Shown here: piece by piece, positions 26,811 to 35,299 of the stretch
Layout of the letters: every line of letters starts with the position of its first letter
Numbering within the stretch: the stretch's first letter is position 1
Source of the DNA: NORP23 sp050302475
Lineage (GTDB): Bacteria > Pseudomonadota > Alphaproteobacteria > Rhodobacterales > Rhodobacteraceae
DNA: 64,000 bases
NCBI GenBank assembly: GCA_050302475.1
Contig: JBNLBF010000012.1
Location: 24,484 to 88,483, forward strand
Direction of reading: 5' to 3'
Position numbers and translations under genes: made by a program
The notes under the pieces: generated by a model
Database searches by the model: none
Seen by the model: the letters and a program-made list of their open reading frames with translations, nothing else
What the model was told of the DNA's origin: nothing

Positions 26811-26827
26811 GGCCGCAATTTAGCGCG

Positions 26828-27730
26828 TCAGGTGGTCCGCGCAATGAAATTCGGAATGATGCCGGAGGTTTCGATGAAGCCGTCAACATCGCGACCTTTG
26901 AACAGGCCATGATCTGTGATCAGCACCGTTTGCAGACCGGCGGCCCGCCCCCCAAGCACATCCGTGTGCAGCGTGTCGCCGACCATGGCGATGCGATTTT
27001 TGGAGATCGCAGGATCGAGTTTGGCCAGCGCGATATCAAATACATTGCCGAAGGGTTTGCCGTAAAAGGCAGGAGCAATTCCGGTCTCGCGGGCAATTTC
27101 ATGCGCATACCAGCCGGGTTCGAGGGAGAATTTCGCCTCTTGCGGGGCGATGATGTCCGGGTTGCCGACGATCACGGGCCGCGGGCGTTTCTCCAGCGCA
27201 CGCAGCAGTCGGGCCTGACGGTCTTCGTTCCATTCAAGAATGGTCAACAGCGCAAACCCGTCGGCCCAGTCGTAGATTTCGTCATCATCCTGAAGCTGGC
27301 GGCAGGTGTGAGGGAAACTGTCGAGTTCTGAAAACCCGGCAGCCATTACGCCCCAGTTTTCCTCGGGCCTTGCGGCCAGCCCGGCAACCATTGCGTCACG
27401 ACTGGACACCACATTTTCACGGGTAAAATCATACCCTAGCTTGCGATATTTCTCGACCGACATCCGCGTCGGCGCGCCCGCACCGTTGGTCAGGACCACA
27501 ACATGTTTGCCCGCGGCCTGTAACGCCGCAACCGTTTCCGGCGCACCGGGCACGGGGTTGCCGCCAACGTTAAGAACGCCAAAGGCGTCCAACAGAAAGG
27601 CGTCGAACCGGTCAGCAATATCCAGAAGGCTGTCGATGCGCTCCGGTGTGACGGAAAAATCTGCCGTCGGCAGCGTATCCCGCACCCGTTCGTACTGTTC
27701 AAACGCCCATTCTGTGTTGATGTCCATCAT
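26828..27730 (-). CDS. HAD-superfamily hydrolase of the NagD-like TIGR01459 type
   Basis: A 300-residue cytoplasmic phosphatase-like protein. LLDAFGVLNVGG holds the nucleophile Asp; the second acid expected in many HAD phosphatases (DxD) is Phe, as is common in this subgroup. VVLTNGAG is motif II, YGKPFGNVFDIA supplies motif III Lys, and MVGDTLHTDVLGGRAAG is motif IV. The substrate is unknown, probably a sugar phosphate or nucleotide. The start at 27730 is chosen because GTGAGGGG lies just ahead of ATGATG; a longer frame to 27766 lacks support. It sits between the sugar ABC operon (85-base gap) and xdhC (17-base gap), and may belong to either. Confidence 0.82.
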   Translation of the reverse strand: MMDINTEWAFEQYERVRDTLPTADFSVTPERIDSLLDIADRFDAFLLDAFGVLNVGGNPVPGAPETVAALQAAGKHVVVLTNGAGAPTRMSVEKYRKLGYDFTRENVVSSRDAMVAGLAARPEENWGVMAAGFSELDSFPHTCRQLQDDDEIYDWADGFALLTILEWNEDRQARLLRALEKRPRPVIVGNPDIIAPQEAKFSLEPGWYAHEIARETGIAPAFYGKPFGNVFDIALAKLDPAISKNRIAMVGDTLHTDVLGGRAAGLQTVLITDHGLFKGRDVDGFIETSGIIPNFIARTT

Positions 27731-27815
27731 CCCCTCACTTTCCGAGGGGTTCTTACGACACGACACGACCTATTTCCATAGGCCGGGTCGCATTTTTGTC
27801 AGGATTTTCCGTTTC

Positions 27816-28757
27816 TTAGAACGGGCTGTCCGGATAGTAGAATTTAGCGGCATTTTCCGGCGTGATCAGAACCGAACCGATGATGAAGTCACCCGAAACC
27901 GGCGCGGTGGACACGAAGTTCAGCGCGGTCAGTTCAATTGCGGTGGCGATCATCGAAGGCGGATAGGTCACGTCTGCCGGGATCATGGTGTCGCCGTCGC
28001 GAACGCGGGCAACCATTTCTTTCATCCCTGCGCCACCCAGAACGAACTGGATGTCATCGCGGCCAGCGGCTTCGATTGCGGCCAGAACGCCGATTGCCAT
28101 GTCATCATCCGATGCCCAGACAGCGTCGATTTCCGGATATTTGGACAGGAAGTCCTGCATCACGGTGAAGCTGTCGTCACGGTTCCAGTTGCCGTGCTCC
28201 ATGCCAAGGATCTCGATACCCGAGCCTTCGATGGCGGACTGGAAGCCCTCGACACGTTCATTGTCGATGGTGGTCGGGATACCGCGCAGAACGACGATTT
28301 TACCGCCGTCCGGCATTTTCGAAACCATGTATTCGCCGGATGTCACACCGAAACCGGGGTTGTCACCCGCGACATACAGGTCCTCGATACCCTCTTCGGA
28401 CAGGCCACGGTCAACAACTGTTACCCATGCACCACTGTCAGCGACACCTTTGACCGGACCGGTCAGAGGCTCTGATTCAAATGGCAGAACGACGAGCGCG
28501 GAGATGTTGCGGGTGGCAACCATGTCCTCGATATCGTTGACCTGCTTTGCCGGATCAGATGCTGTTGCGAGCACGAAATCCAGTTCCGGATAGGTGGCTT
28601 CCAGACGGTCAACGGCTTCCTGAGCGTGGAAGTTCATGCCCCCTGCCCAGCCATGTGTTGCCGCCGGGATCGACACGCCGATCACGGTTTGTGCAGCTGC
28701 CGGAACAGCAGCAATTGCTGCCAGCGTTACTGCGCCTAGTAGATGTTTCATTCCCAT
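27816..28757 (-). CDS. Sugar ABC importer periplasmic binding protein (RbsB-like)
   Basis: A 313-residue type I solute-binding protein with signal peptide MGMKHLLGAVTLAAIAAV and cleavage near AAAQTV. The segments VIGVSIPAATHGWAGG and DPAKQVNDIEDMVA are those of periplasmic sugar binders (ribose, galactose, inositol, xylitol type); the exact sugar is not clear from sequence. GGGAGGAGAAC lies just ahead of the ATG at 28757. It is the last gene of the sugar importer operon, 46 bases after the permease stop. The gene order, with the binding protein last, is less common than binding protein first. Confidence 0.9.
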   Translation of the reverse strand: MGMKHLLGAVTLAAIAAVPAAAQTVIGVSIPAATHGWAGGMNFHAQEAVDRLEATYPELDFVLATASDPAKQVNDIEDMVATRNISALVVLPFESEPLTGPVKGVADSGAWVTVVDRGLSEEGIEDLYVAGDNPGFGVTSGEYMVSKMPDGGKIVVLRGIPTTIDNERVEGFQSAIEGSGIEILGMEHGNWNRDDSFTVMQDFLSKYPEIDAVWASDDDMAIGVLAAIEAAGRDDIQFVLGGAGMKEMVARVRDGDTMIPADVTYPPSMIATAIELTALNFVSTAPVSGDFIIGSVLITPENAAKFYYPDSPF

Positions 28758-28803
28758 TTTGGGTTCTCCTCCCTTAAAGTGGTCCAAATGGACCGGTTTT
28801 CGG

Positions 28804-29766
28804 CTATCGCGTTGCTTTCTTGTCGCGTTGCAACACAACAGCCAGAATAATTATTACGCCCTGAATAGCGCCGTTGAGATATGGGCTGACATAGTCGGTC
28901 AGGTTCAACAGATTGCCAATCAGGCTTAGAATTAACACACCGATAACGGTTCCCCACACGCGGCCAAAGCCGCCCTGCAGGGTGGTGCCCCCGATAATCA
29001 CCGCAGCAATCGCTTCCAGTTCCCACAGAACACCCGTGGAGCTGGAGGCGGAGCCAAGCCGCGGGACATACATGATCGTCGCCACACCGACGAGGATACC
29101 GAGTATTACGTAGGTGGCCGTGCGCACACGATCAACATGCACCGCCGAATACCGCGCAACCTGTTCGTTGGACCCGATAGCCGCGCAGTGGCGGCCATAG
29201 GCGGTGTAGCGCATGGCGATCTCGCCCAATATCGCGACGAGTGCGAACACGATGATCGGCCAGGAAATGCCAAGGATACCGTCGTAATAGACGGGCCGGT
29301 AAAAGGTGCGCATGTTGAAATCAAGGGAAATCGTGCCCCCGTCCGCCAGCCACGTGACCAGCGAGCGGAAGATACCGAGACCGCCAAGGGTCACGATAAA
29401 TGCCTCGATCCGCATTTTGGTGATCAGCAGACCGTTCATCAGGCCCGCGAGAAACCCCAGCACCAACGCCGCGACCATGCCCAGCAGAACAACGCTGACG
29501 CTTATGCCCATCGAAGGGATCAGGTAGTTCATGATCAGGATCATGACACCGGCAATAAAAGCTGCCATCGACCCGACCGACAGATCCAGCCCGCCAGCGG
29601 TGATCACAAAGGTCATGCCGACAGCGATAATGCCGATAAAGGCCGAGCGGGACAGAACATTGGTGATGTTTCCGGCGCTCAAGAAATTCTCGTTCATGAG
29701 GGTGCCGGCGATGACCAGAACGATCAGCGCGATAATCGGGCCCCAGACTTTCAGATCAAACTTCAT
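28804..29766 (-). CDS. Sugar ABC importer permease (RbsC-like)
   Basis: A 320-residue inner-membrane protein with eight or more helices. The family signature regions are GITLPAGGLDLSVGS-like (here VITAGGLDLSVGSMAAF), ALVLGFLAGLMNGLLI and IIGGTTLQGGFGRVWGTVIG. It probably forms a homodimeric channel with the RbsA-like ATPase. The start overlaps the ATPase stop by four bases. The C-terminal VVLQRDKKATR is cytoplasmic. Confidence 0.92.
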   Translation of the reverse strand: MKFDLKVWGPIIALIVLVIAGTLMNENFLSAGNITNVLSRSAFIGIIAVGMTFVITAGGLDLSVGSMAAFIAGVMILIMNYLIPSMGISVSVVLLGMVAALVLGFLAGLMNGLLITKMRIEAFIVTLGGLGIFRSLVTWLADGGTISLDFNMRTFYRPVYYDGILGISWPIIVFALVAILGEIAMRYTAYGRHCAAIGSNEQVARYSAVHVDRVRTATYVILGILVGVATIMYVPRLGSASSSTGVLWELEAIAAVIIGGTTLQGGFGRVWGTVIGVLILSLIGNLLNLTDYVSPYLNGAIQGVIIILAVVLQRDKKATR

Positions 29767-31286
29767 GTGTCCCCACTCGTTATCCCCATGGCCAGTCTGA
29801 CGATGCTGGCTTCGTTTACATTGTCGCCTTCAACCTCACCCGCAACATGGCCAAGGCGCATCACCACGACGCGGTTGGCAAGGCCGATGACCTCGGCCAT
29901 TTCGGACGAGATCACGATGACGCTTTTGCCCTCACCCGCGAGGCGGTGAATAAAGTCGTAGATTTGCTGTTTCGTGCCGATGTCGATGCCGCGTGTCGGT
30001 TCGTCAATGATCACGATTTCCGGTTCCGCCAGCATGGTTTTGGCGAGCAGCAGCTTTTGCTGATTGCCGCCGGACAGGTTACCGACCTTTACTTCGCGAT
30101 ACGGCGCGCGGATGTCGAATTCTTCGATGGATTTGTCGAGCGCGGCCTCTTCAGCTTTGCCATCAATCAACCCGTGCGAGAATTTCTTCAGCGCCAGCAG
30201 GGTTAGGTTTTCTTTCATGCCCTGATTGAGCAGCAGCCCACGGGCCTTGCGATCCTCCGTCAGGTAGACGACCCCGGCGCGGCGGGCATCTTCGACGTTG
30301 CGGATGCGGATCGGCTCACCGTTGATCTTGATGTCGCCGGTGGCATGGCAGGCACCGATGATGCCCTCCATCAATTCGGTGCGGCCAGATCCGATCAATC
30401 CGGCAAAGCCGAGGATTTCACCGCGTTTCAGGTGGAATGACGCATCATGGACGTAACGCCCGACGCCGATATTGCTGACCTCCAACACCGTTTCGCCCGC
30501 GTCGGTGCGTTTGGCGGGGAAGAGATTGGACATCTCCCGACCCACCATGGCGGTGGCCATCTCTTCTTCGCTGAGGTCACTTGCCGGGGCTGTCAGAACA
30601 TGGCGACCGTCGCGCAGGACGGTGACGCGGTCGGCGATGCGTTTCACCTCTTCCAGCTTGTGCGAGGTATAAAGGATTGCAACACCTTCTGCCCGCAATC
30701 GGTCAATCTGTTTGAACAGAACCTCTGCCTCGCTACTGGTCAGGGCGGCGGTTGGTTCATCCATGATCAGCACACGGGCGTTGCGGGACAGCGCCTTTGA
30801 AATCTCCACCATCTGCATTTCCGGCACCGAAATATCGCTGATCCGGGCGGTTGGCGAAACGTTGGTTTCCAGTTGCCCCAGCAATTCGGCGGTTTTCGCG
30901 CGCATCGCTTTCTGATCCAGCAACCAACCTTTTTTCAACTCCCGTCCCAGAAACACATTTTCTTCGACGGTCAATTGTTCGGCGAGGTTGAATTCCTGAT
31001 GGATCAGTTCAACGCCTTCGTCCTCGGCATCTTCTGCCGATCCGAACTCCACGGGGTTGCCATCAAGGATAATCTCGCCTTCGCTGGCTCCGATATATCC
31101 GGTCATGATTTTCATGGTGGTGGATTTGCCCGCGCCGTTTTCGCCAATCAGGGCGTGAACCTCGCCGGGGCGAAGGTCAAAGTTCAGGTCAAACAGCACC
31201 TGCACGGGACCGAAGAAACGCGAGACGTTCTTCAGTTCCAGAACCGGGTTCGGCTCAGTCTCCAGCACAGGTGCGGTTGCTGTCAT
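29763..31286 (-). CDS. Sugar ABC importer ATP-binding protein with two ATPase domains (RbsA-like)
   Basis: A 507-residue cytoplasmic ATPase. Domain 1 (about 15-245) has Walker A GENGAGKST and DEPTAALT. Domain 2 (about 260-500) has a degenerate Walker A-like GLIGSGRTEL, signature LSGGNQQKLL and DEPTRGID. This tandem arrangement is typical of ribose, xylose and inositol importers. The gene starts one base after the Gfo/Idh gene stop and overlaps the permease by four bases. Confidence 0.94.
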   Translation of the reverse strand: MTATAPVLETEPNPVLELKNVSRFFGPVQVLFDLNFDLRPGEVHALIGENGAGKSTTMKIMTGYIGASEGEIILDGNPVEFGSAEDAEDEGVELIHQEFNLAEQLTVEENVFLGRELKKGWLLDQKAMRAKTAELLGQLETNVSPTARISDISVPEMQMVEISKALSRNARVLIMDEPTAALTSSEAEVLFKQIDRLRAEGVAILYTSHKLEEVKRIADRVTVLRDGRHVLTAPASDLSEEEMATAMVGREMSNLFPAKRTDAGETVLEVSNIGVGRYVHDASFHLKRGEILGFAGLIGSGRTELMEGIIGACHATGDIKINGEPIRIRNVEDARRAGVVYLTEDRKARGLLLNQGMKENLTLLALKKFSHGLIDGKAEEAALDKSIEEFDIRAPYREVKVGNLSGGNQQKLLLAKTMLAEPEIVIIDEPTRGIDIGTKQQIYDFIHRLAGEGKSVIVISSEMAEVIGLANRVVVMRLGHVAGEVEGDNVNEASIVRLAMGITSGDT

Positions 31287-31287
31287 G

Positions 31288-32463
31288 TCAGATACCGAAC
31301 GATACCCAGGCGCTGTTGCGCTTTGACGATTTCACGCAGGCGTCGATGAAGGCCATGCCGTTCATGCCGTCCTCGATCCCCGGGAACAGGACACCGTCGG
31401 GGACGGGTTTGCCCTCGCGGTGCGCCATAATGGCTTCGGCGGCTTCATTATAGATGGTTGCGAACCCTTCCAGATAGCCCTCAGGATGGCCCGGTGGGAT
31501 ACGGCTGACTCGACCAGCGGCCTCGCCAGACCCGGCCCCGCCTCGGGTGATCAGACGCTTGGGTTCGCCAAACGGTGTGTACCAAAGATAATTCGGATCT
31601 TCCTGCGCCCAAGAAATGCCGCCCTTGTCGCCGTAGACGCGCAAGGTCAGGCCATTTTCATTGCCGGGTGCCACCTGCGACGACCAGACCATGCCTTTGG
31701 CTCCGCCTTTCATGCGCAGCATGATATGGGCGTTGTCATCAACCCGGCGACCCGGCACGAAACTGTGCAGATCAGCCGCGAGGCTTTCGGTTTCCAATCC
31801 GGTTACGAAGCTGAGCAGATTAAACGCATGTGTGCCGATATCACCGATCGAGCCCCCGGCCCCGGAGCGTTCCGGGTCGGTGCGCCATTCGGCCTGTTTG
31901 GACCCTGCGCTTTCCTCGTCCTTGGTCAGCCAGTCCTGTGCATACTCCGCCTGAATGACCCTGATCGTGCCCAGTTCGCCATTTGCGATCATCTCGCGGG
32001 CCTGACGGATCATGGGGTAGCCAGTATAGTTGTGGGTCAGCACAAACAGCGCGTCGGAGTTTTCGACCGCCTTTGCCATTTTCCGCGCGTCCTGCACGGT
32101 AGATGTCAGCGGCTTGTCGCAGATCACATGTATTCCGCGCTTCAGGAACTCGCGCGCGGCAGCAAAATGGACATGGTTCGGGGTTACGATGGCCACCGCC
32201 TCGATCCCGTTTTTCAACCGCGCTTCGCGCTTGGCCATGTCGGTGAAGTTTTCGTAAATGCGATCCGGCGCCAGACCCAACGCCTCACCTGAAGCCTTCG
32301 CCTTCTCCGGGGTCGAGGACAGCGCCCCCGCCACCAGTTCATATTTATCGTCAATCCGCGCGGCGATCCGGTGAACGGCGCCGATAAAGGCATCATTGCC
32401 ACCACCAACCATGCCAAGGCGGATACGACCCGAAAGGTTTTCGTTACGTCCTGAAATAGCCAT
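31288..32463 (-). CDS. Gfo/Idh/MocA-family NAD(P)-dependent sugar dehydrogenase
   Basis: A 391-residue cytoplasmic oxidoreductase. MVGGGNDAFIGAVHR is the Rossmann glycine motif, and ICDKPLT carries the family's catalytic Lys (EKP in most; here DKP). A C-terminal domain with GGSIGDIGTHAF carries the His used in sugar oxidation. The ATG at 32463 follows GGAG, and the sequence ahead of it does not look coding. The neighbouring gene is a TIM-barrel isomerase/epimerase with four bases between them. In related clusters such pairs oxidise a sugar or glycoside at one carbon and then isomerise or eliminate. The substrate is unknown. Confidence 0.9.
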   Translation of the reverse strand: MAISGRNENLSGRIRLGMVGGGNDAFIGAVHRIAARIDDKYELVAGALSSTPEKAKASGEALGLAPDRIYENFTDMAKREARLKNGIEAVAIVTPNHVHFAAAREFLKRGIHVICDKPLTSTVQDARKMAKAVENSDALFVLTHNYTGYPMIRQAREMIANGELGTIRVIQAEYAQDWLTKDEESAGSKQAEWRTDPERSGAGGSIGDIGTHAFNLLSFVTGLETESLAADLHSFVPGRRVDDNAHIMLRMKGGAKGMVWSSQVAPGNENGLTLRVYGDKGGISWAQEDPNYLWYTPFGEPKRLITRGGAGSGEAAGRVSRIPPGHPEGYLEGFATIYNEAAEAIMAHREGKPVPDGVLFPGIEDGMNGMAFIDACVKSSKRNSAWVSFGI

Positions 32464-32467
32464 GAGC

Positions 32468-33523
32468 TTACTCCAGTCCCAGTGCGCGACGGTTTGCGGC
32501 CTCGTCGGTGCCACCACCGGCGAAATCGTCAAACGCTTTTTCAGTCACGCGGATGATGTGATCCTTGACGAATTGCGCGCCTTCGCGGGCACCGTCTTCG
32601 GGATGTTTCAGGCAGCATTCCCATTCGACCACGGCCCAGCCATCGAAATCATTGGCCGCCATTTTGGAGAAGATCGCGCCGAAATCGACCTGACCGTCAC
32701 CAAGCGAGCGGAACCGCCCTGCCCGGTCCACCCAGCTTTGGAAGCCGGAATAGACACCCTGCCGACCTGTCGGATTGAACTCAGCATCCTTGACGTGGAA
32801 CATTTTGATCCGGTCTTTGTAAATGTCGATATTGTCAAGATAATCAAGACATTGCAGGACATAGTGCGACGGATCATAGAGCATGTTTGCGCGCGCATGA
32901 TTTCCAGTGCGCTCCAGGAACATCTCGAACGTTATGCCGTCATGCAGGTCCTCGCCGGGATGAATTTCATAGCAGAGGTCAACGTTATGTTCGTCGGCAA
33001 AATCGAGGATCGGTTTCCAGCGCTTCGCCAGTTCGTCAAACGCCGTTTCCACCAGACCCGCAGGCCGCTGTGGCCATGGGTAGAGGAACGGCCAGACCAG
33101 CGCGCCGGAAAAGGTTGCATGTTCGGTGATGCCGAGGTTTTTCGACGCCTGAATGGCTTTCTTGACCTGAGACACCGCCCATTCCTGCCGGGCCTTCGGA
33201 TTACCCTGCACTTCGGGGGCGGCAAAGGCGTCGAATGCCTCGTCATACACCGGATGCACTGCAACCAACTGGCCCTGAAGGTGCGTGGACAGTTCCGTAA
33301 TCTCTACCCCGTTTTCGCGGGCGACACCCGCCAGTTCATCGCAGTAATCTTTCGACGTCGCCGCCTTGTCCAGATCAAACAGACGACCGTCCCAGCTGGG
33401 AACCTGAACGCCTTTATAGCCGACTTCCGCCGCCCATTTTGTGATGCTGTCCCAGGAATTGAACGGTGCGTCGTCACCGGCAAATTGCGCAAGAAAGAGC
33501 GCAGGCCCTTTGATGGTCTTCAT
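32468..33523 (-). CDS. Sugar isomerase/epimerase (AP-endonuclease-2 TIM barrel)
   Basis: A 351-residue cytoplasmic protein with a metal-binding TIM barrel fold. The acidic and His ligands typical of the family appear in WPFLYPWPQRPAGLV, CYEIHPGEDLHDG, NMLYDPSHYVLQ, MFHVKDAEFN and WAVVEWECC. The ATG at 33523 is preceded by GGGGGAGAT; a longer frame to 33535 is unnecessary. This family includes isomerases, epimerases and lyases acting on keto sugars and inositols. It is first in the operon. A 6-bp inverted repeat (CCGGTG-n5-CACCGG) about 20 bases upstream of its start may be an operator. Confidence 0.88.
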   Translation of the reverse strand: MKTIKGPALFLAQFAGDDAPFNSWDSITKWAAEVGYKGVQVPSWDGRLFDLDKAATSKDYCDELAGVARENGVEITELSTHLQGQLVAVHPVYDEAFDAFAAPEVQGNPKARQEWAVSQVKKAIQASKNLGITEHATFSGALVWPFLYPWPQRPAGLVETAFDELAKRWKPILDFADEHNVDLCYEIHPGEDLHDGITFEMFLERTGNHARANMLYDPSHYVLQCLDYLDNIDIYKDRIKMFHVKDAEFNPTGRQGVYSGFQSWVDRAGRFRSLGDGQVDFGAIFSKMAANDFDGWAVVEWECCLKHPEDGAREGAQFVKDHIIRVTEKAFDDFAGGGTDEAANRRALGLE

Positions 33524-33827
33524 ATCTCCCCCCAAATGTGGAACCGGTGTTGATCACCGGATAAGTTTTCAGACTCGCGCGCAGACAATTCAGTTCTGCA
33601 CATTTATCGTATAAATCAAATATGAACGTTGAGACCGGCGAATTCAAACAGATTTTTTTTCGAACTAAATAAAATCGGGAGTTAAAAGGAAATTCTTTCT
33701 ACAAATCGCGCTTTATTGGCACTCAATTCAGAAATTGCAGCCTGTCTGAAGAAAAAGTGACGTAAATCCGCTTGTCTTACGTATCAATCACTCAGAGAAT
33801 AGAAAAAACCAGCATCCGGATGCATCC
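33524..33827. promoter_or_regulatory. Divergent intergenic region, sugar operon versus RND operon
   Basis: A 304-base AT-rich gap between two divergent operons. It contains CCGGTG (33544-33549)-TTGAT-CACCGG (33555-33560), close to the sugar operon start, and the perfect 12-bp palindrome GCATCCGGATGC (33812-33823), which overlaps the likely ribosome site of the RND adaptor. An A/T-rich run of eight T is near 33653. No coding sequence or RNA was recognised. Confidence 0.5.
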
Positions 33828-35297
33828 ATGAATTTTCTTTTCCGCAGTTTTCTGGGCCTGTTTCTGTTTGCCCTGACAGTTGGGCTTGTTGTCTTGGCAG
33901 GCGCGCAAGTCTTCTGGGCAATCAATGAAAGTCAGCAGGAGGAACAACGCTTCCCGCCGACACAGGAACGCGAATTTACCGTCAATGTTGACAAGTTTAC
34001 GCCAACCAGCGTCGTGCCGGTGATTACGGCTTATGGCAATGTCAAAAGCTGGCGGACGCTGCAACTGCGCACAACGGTCGGCGGCGCGGTGGTGGAGATG
34101 TCCCCTAACCTGCGTGACGGTGGGATCGTGACTGCGGGAGAGGTTTTGTTGCAGATCGATCCGTCAAAAGCGGAATCTGCACTATCGCTGAGCCGGATTG
34201 ATCTGAGCGAAGCCGAAGCGGAATTGGTCGAGGCGCAAGATGCCTTGTCCGGTGCGGAGGCCGAACTGGCACTGGCGGTTTCCCAGCGCGACCTGCGGGT
34301 GCAGGCTCTGACGCGTCAGCAGGATCTGAAAGCCCGGGGCGTTGGGACCGATGCAGATATCGAAACGGCGCAGCTGGCATTGGCGAGCGCGGAACAGGCT
34401 TTGTTGAACCTCGAAACCTCGTTGACACAGGCGAAAAGCCGGATCGCGCGGGCGAAAATTTCCGTGGAACGGCAGGAGATCGCTGTGGCCGAGGCCGAGC
34501 GCACCTTGCAGGAATCCACAATAACCGCGCAGTTTGATGGGATCATTAATGATGTGACGGCGGCACTGGGTGGCATTGTGTCAGCTAACGAAGTGGTTGG
34601 CAGCCTGCTGGACCCAACGGCGCTTGAGGTCGCCTTCCGGGTATCAAACACGCAATACTCACGCCTGCTCGACGAAAATGGCGAGCTGCGAATTCTTCCC
34701 GTTGAAATGGTATTGGAACTGGACAATCTGCCCTTCACCATCACCGGTCAGATCGCACGCGAGGATGCCGAGGTTGGCGAAGGCCAAAGCGGGCGCGTGA
34801 TTTATGCGCAATTGACCGAAGATGTAACCGGCCTGCTGCGGCCCGGAGATTTTGTGACCGTTTCCATTCGGGAACCGGAAATGCAAAATATGTTTGTCAT
34901 TCCATCCACCGCCGCAGCGTCAGATGGTCGTGTGCTAGTGGTCGGCGAGGAAAACCGGCTGGACGAGATCAATGTCGACATTCTTCGCCGTCAGGGGAAT
35001 CAACTGATTGTGGCCAATGCACCAGCCGGTGTTGAATATGTCACTGCCCGATCGCCGCAAATTGGTCTGGGGATCAAAATCAAACCCTTGCGCAGCGTAG
35101 ATGGTCAGGTTGTGGTGGAAGAGGCCGAACCAGAACTGATCACACTTGATGACGAGCGGCGCGCCCGGCTGATCAGCTTCGTCGAAAGCAACGACCGGAT
35201 GCCCGAGGAAATAAAAACCCGGATCCTGACGCAATTGTCCGAACCCGAAGTCCCCAAAGACGTGGTTGAACGTCTGGAGAGCCGGATGGGAGGCTGA
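33828..35297 (+). CDS. RND efflux periplasmic adaptor (HlyD/AcrA family)
   Basis: A 489-residue inner-membrane-anchored adaptor. A single N-terminal helix (FLFRSFLGLFLFALTVGLVVLAGAQVFW) is followed by a barrel-sandwich hybrid motif (LRTTVGGAVVEMSPNLRDGGIV), a coiled coil of Ala/Glu/Leu heptads (about residues 115-220) and the beta-barrel part. The chain is about 100 residues longer than AcrA, with a C-terminal extension (after about residue 400) of unknown role. It begins a two-gene operon with the pump, whose start lies 2 bases after the stop. Confidence 0.88.
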   Translation: MNFLFRSFLGLFLFALTVGLVVLAGAQVFWAINESQQEEQRFPPTQEREFTVNVDKFTPTSVVPVITAYGNVKSWRTLQLRTTVGGAVVEMSPNLRDGGIVTAGEVLLQIDPSKAESALSLSRIDLSEAEAELVEAQDALSGAEAELALAVSQRDLRVQALTRQQDLKARGVGTDADIETAQLALASAEQALLNLETSLTQAKSRIARAKISVERQEIAVAEAERTLQESTITAQFDGIINDVTAALGGIVSANEVVGSLLDPTALEVAFRVSNTQYSRLLDENGELRILPVEMVLELDNLPFTITGQIAREDAEVGEGQSGRVIYAQLTEDVTGLLRPGDFVTVSIREPEMQNMFVIPSTAAASDGRVLVVGEENRLDEINVDILRRQGNQLIVANAPAGVEYVTARSPQIGLGIKIKPLRSVDGQVVVEEAEPELITLDDERRARLISFVESNDRMPEEIKTRILTQLSEPEVPKDVVERLESRMGG

Positions 35298-35299
35298 GG

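Noticed and set aside
27767..27815. Possible terminator between the sugar binding protein gene and the HAD gene
   Set aside because: CCTAT-TTCC-ATAGG and flanking GACC/GGTC can pair, but the stem is short and the T-run is on the wrong strand for the upstream gene.
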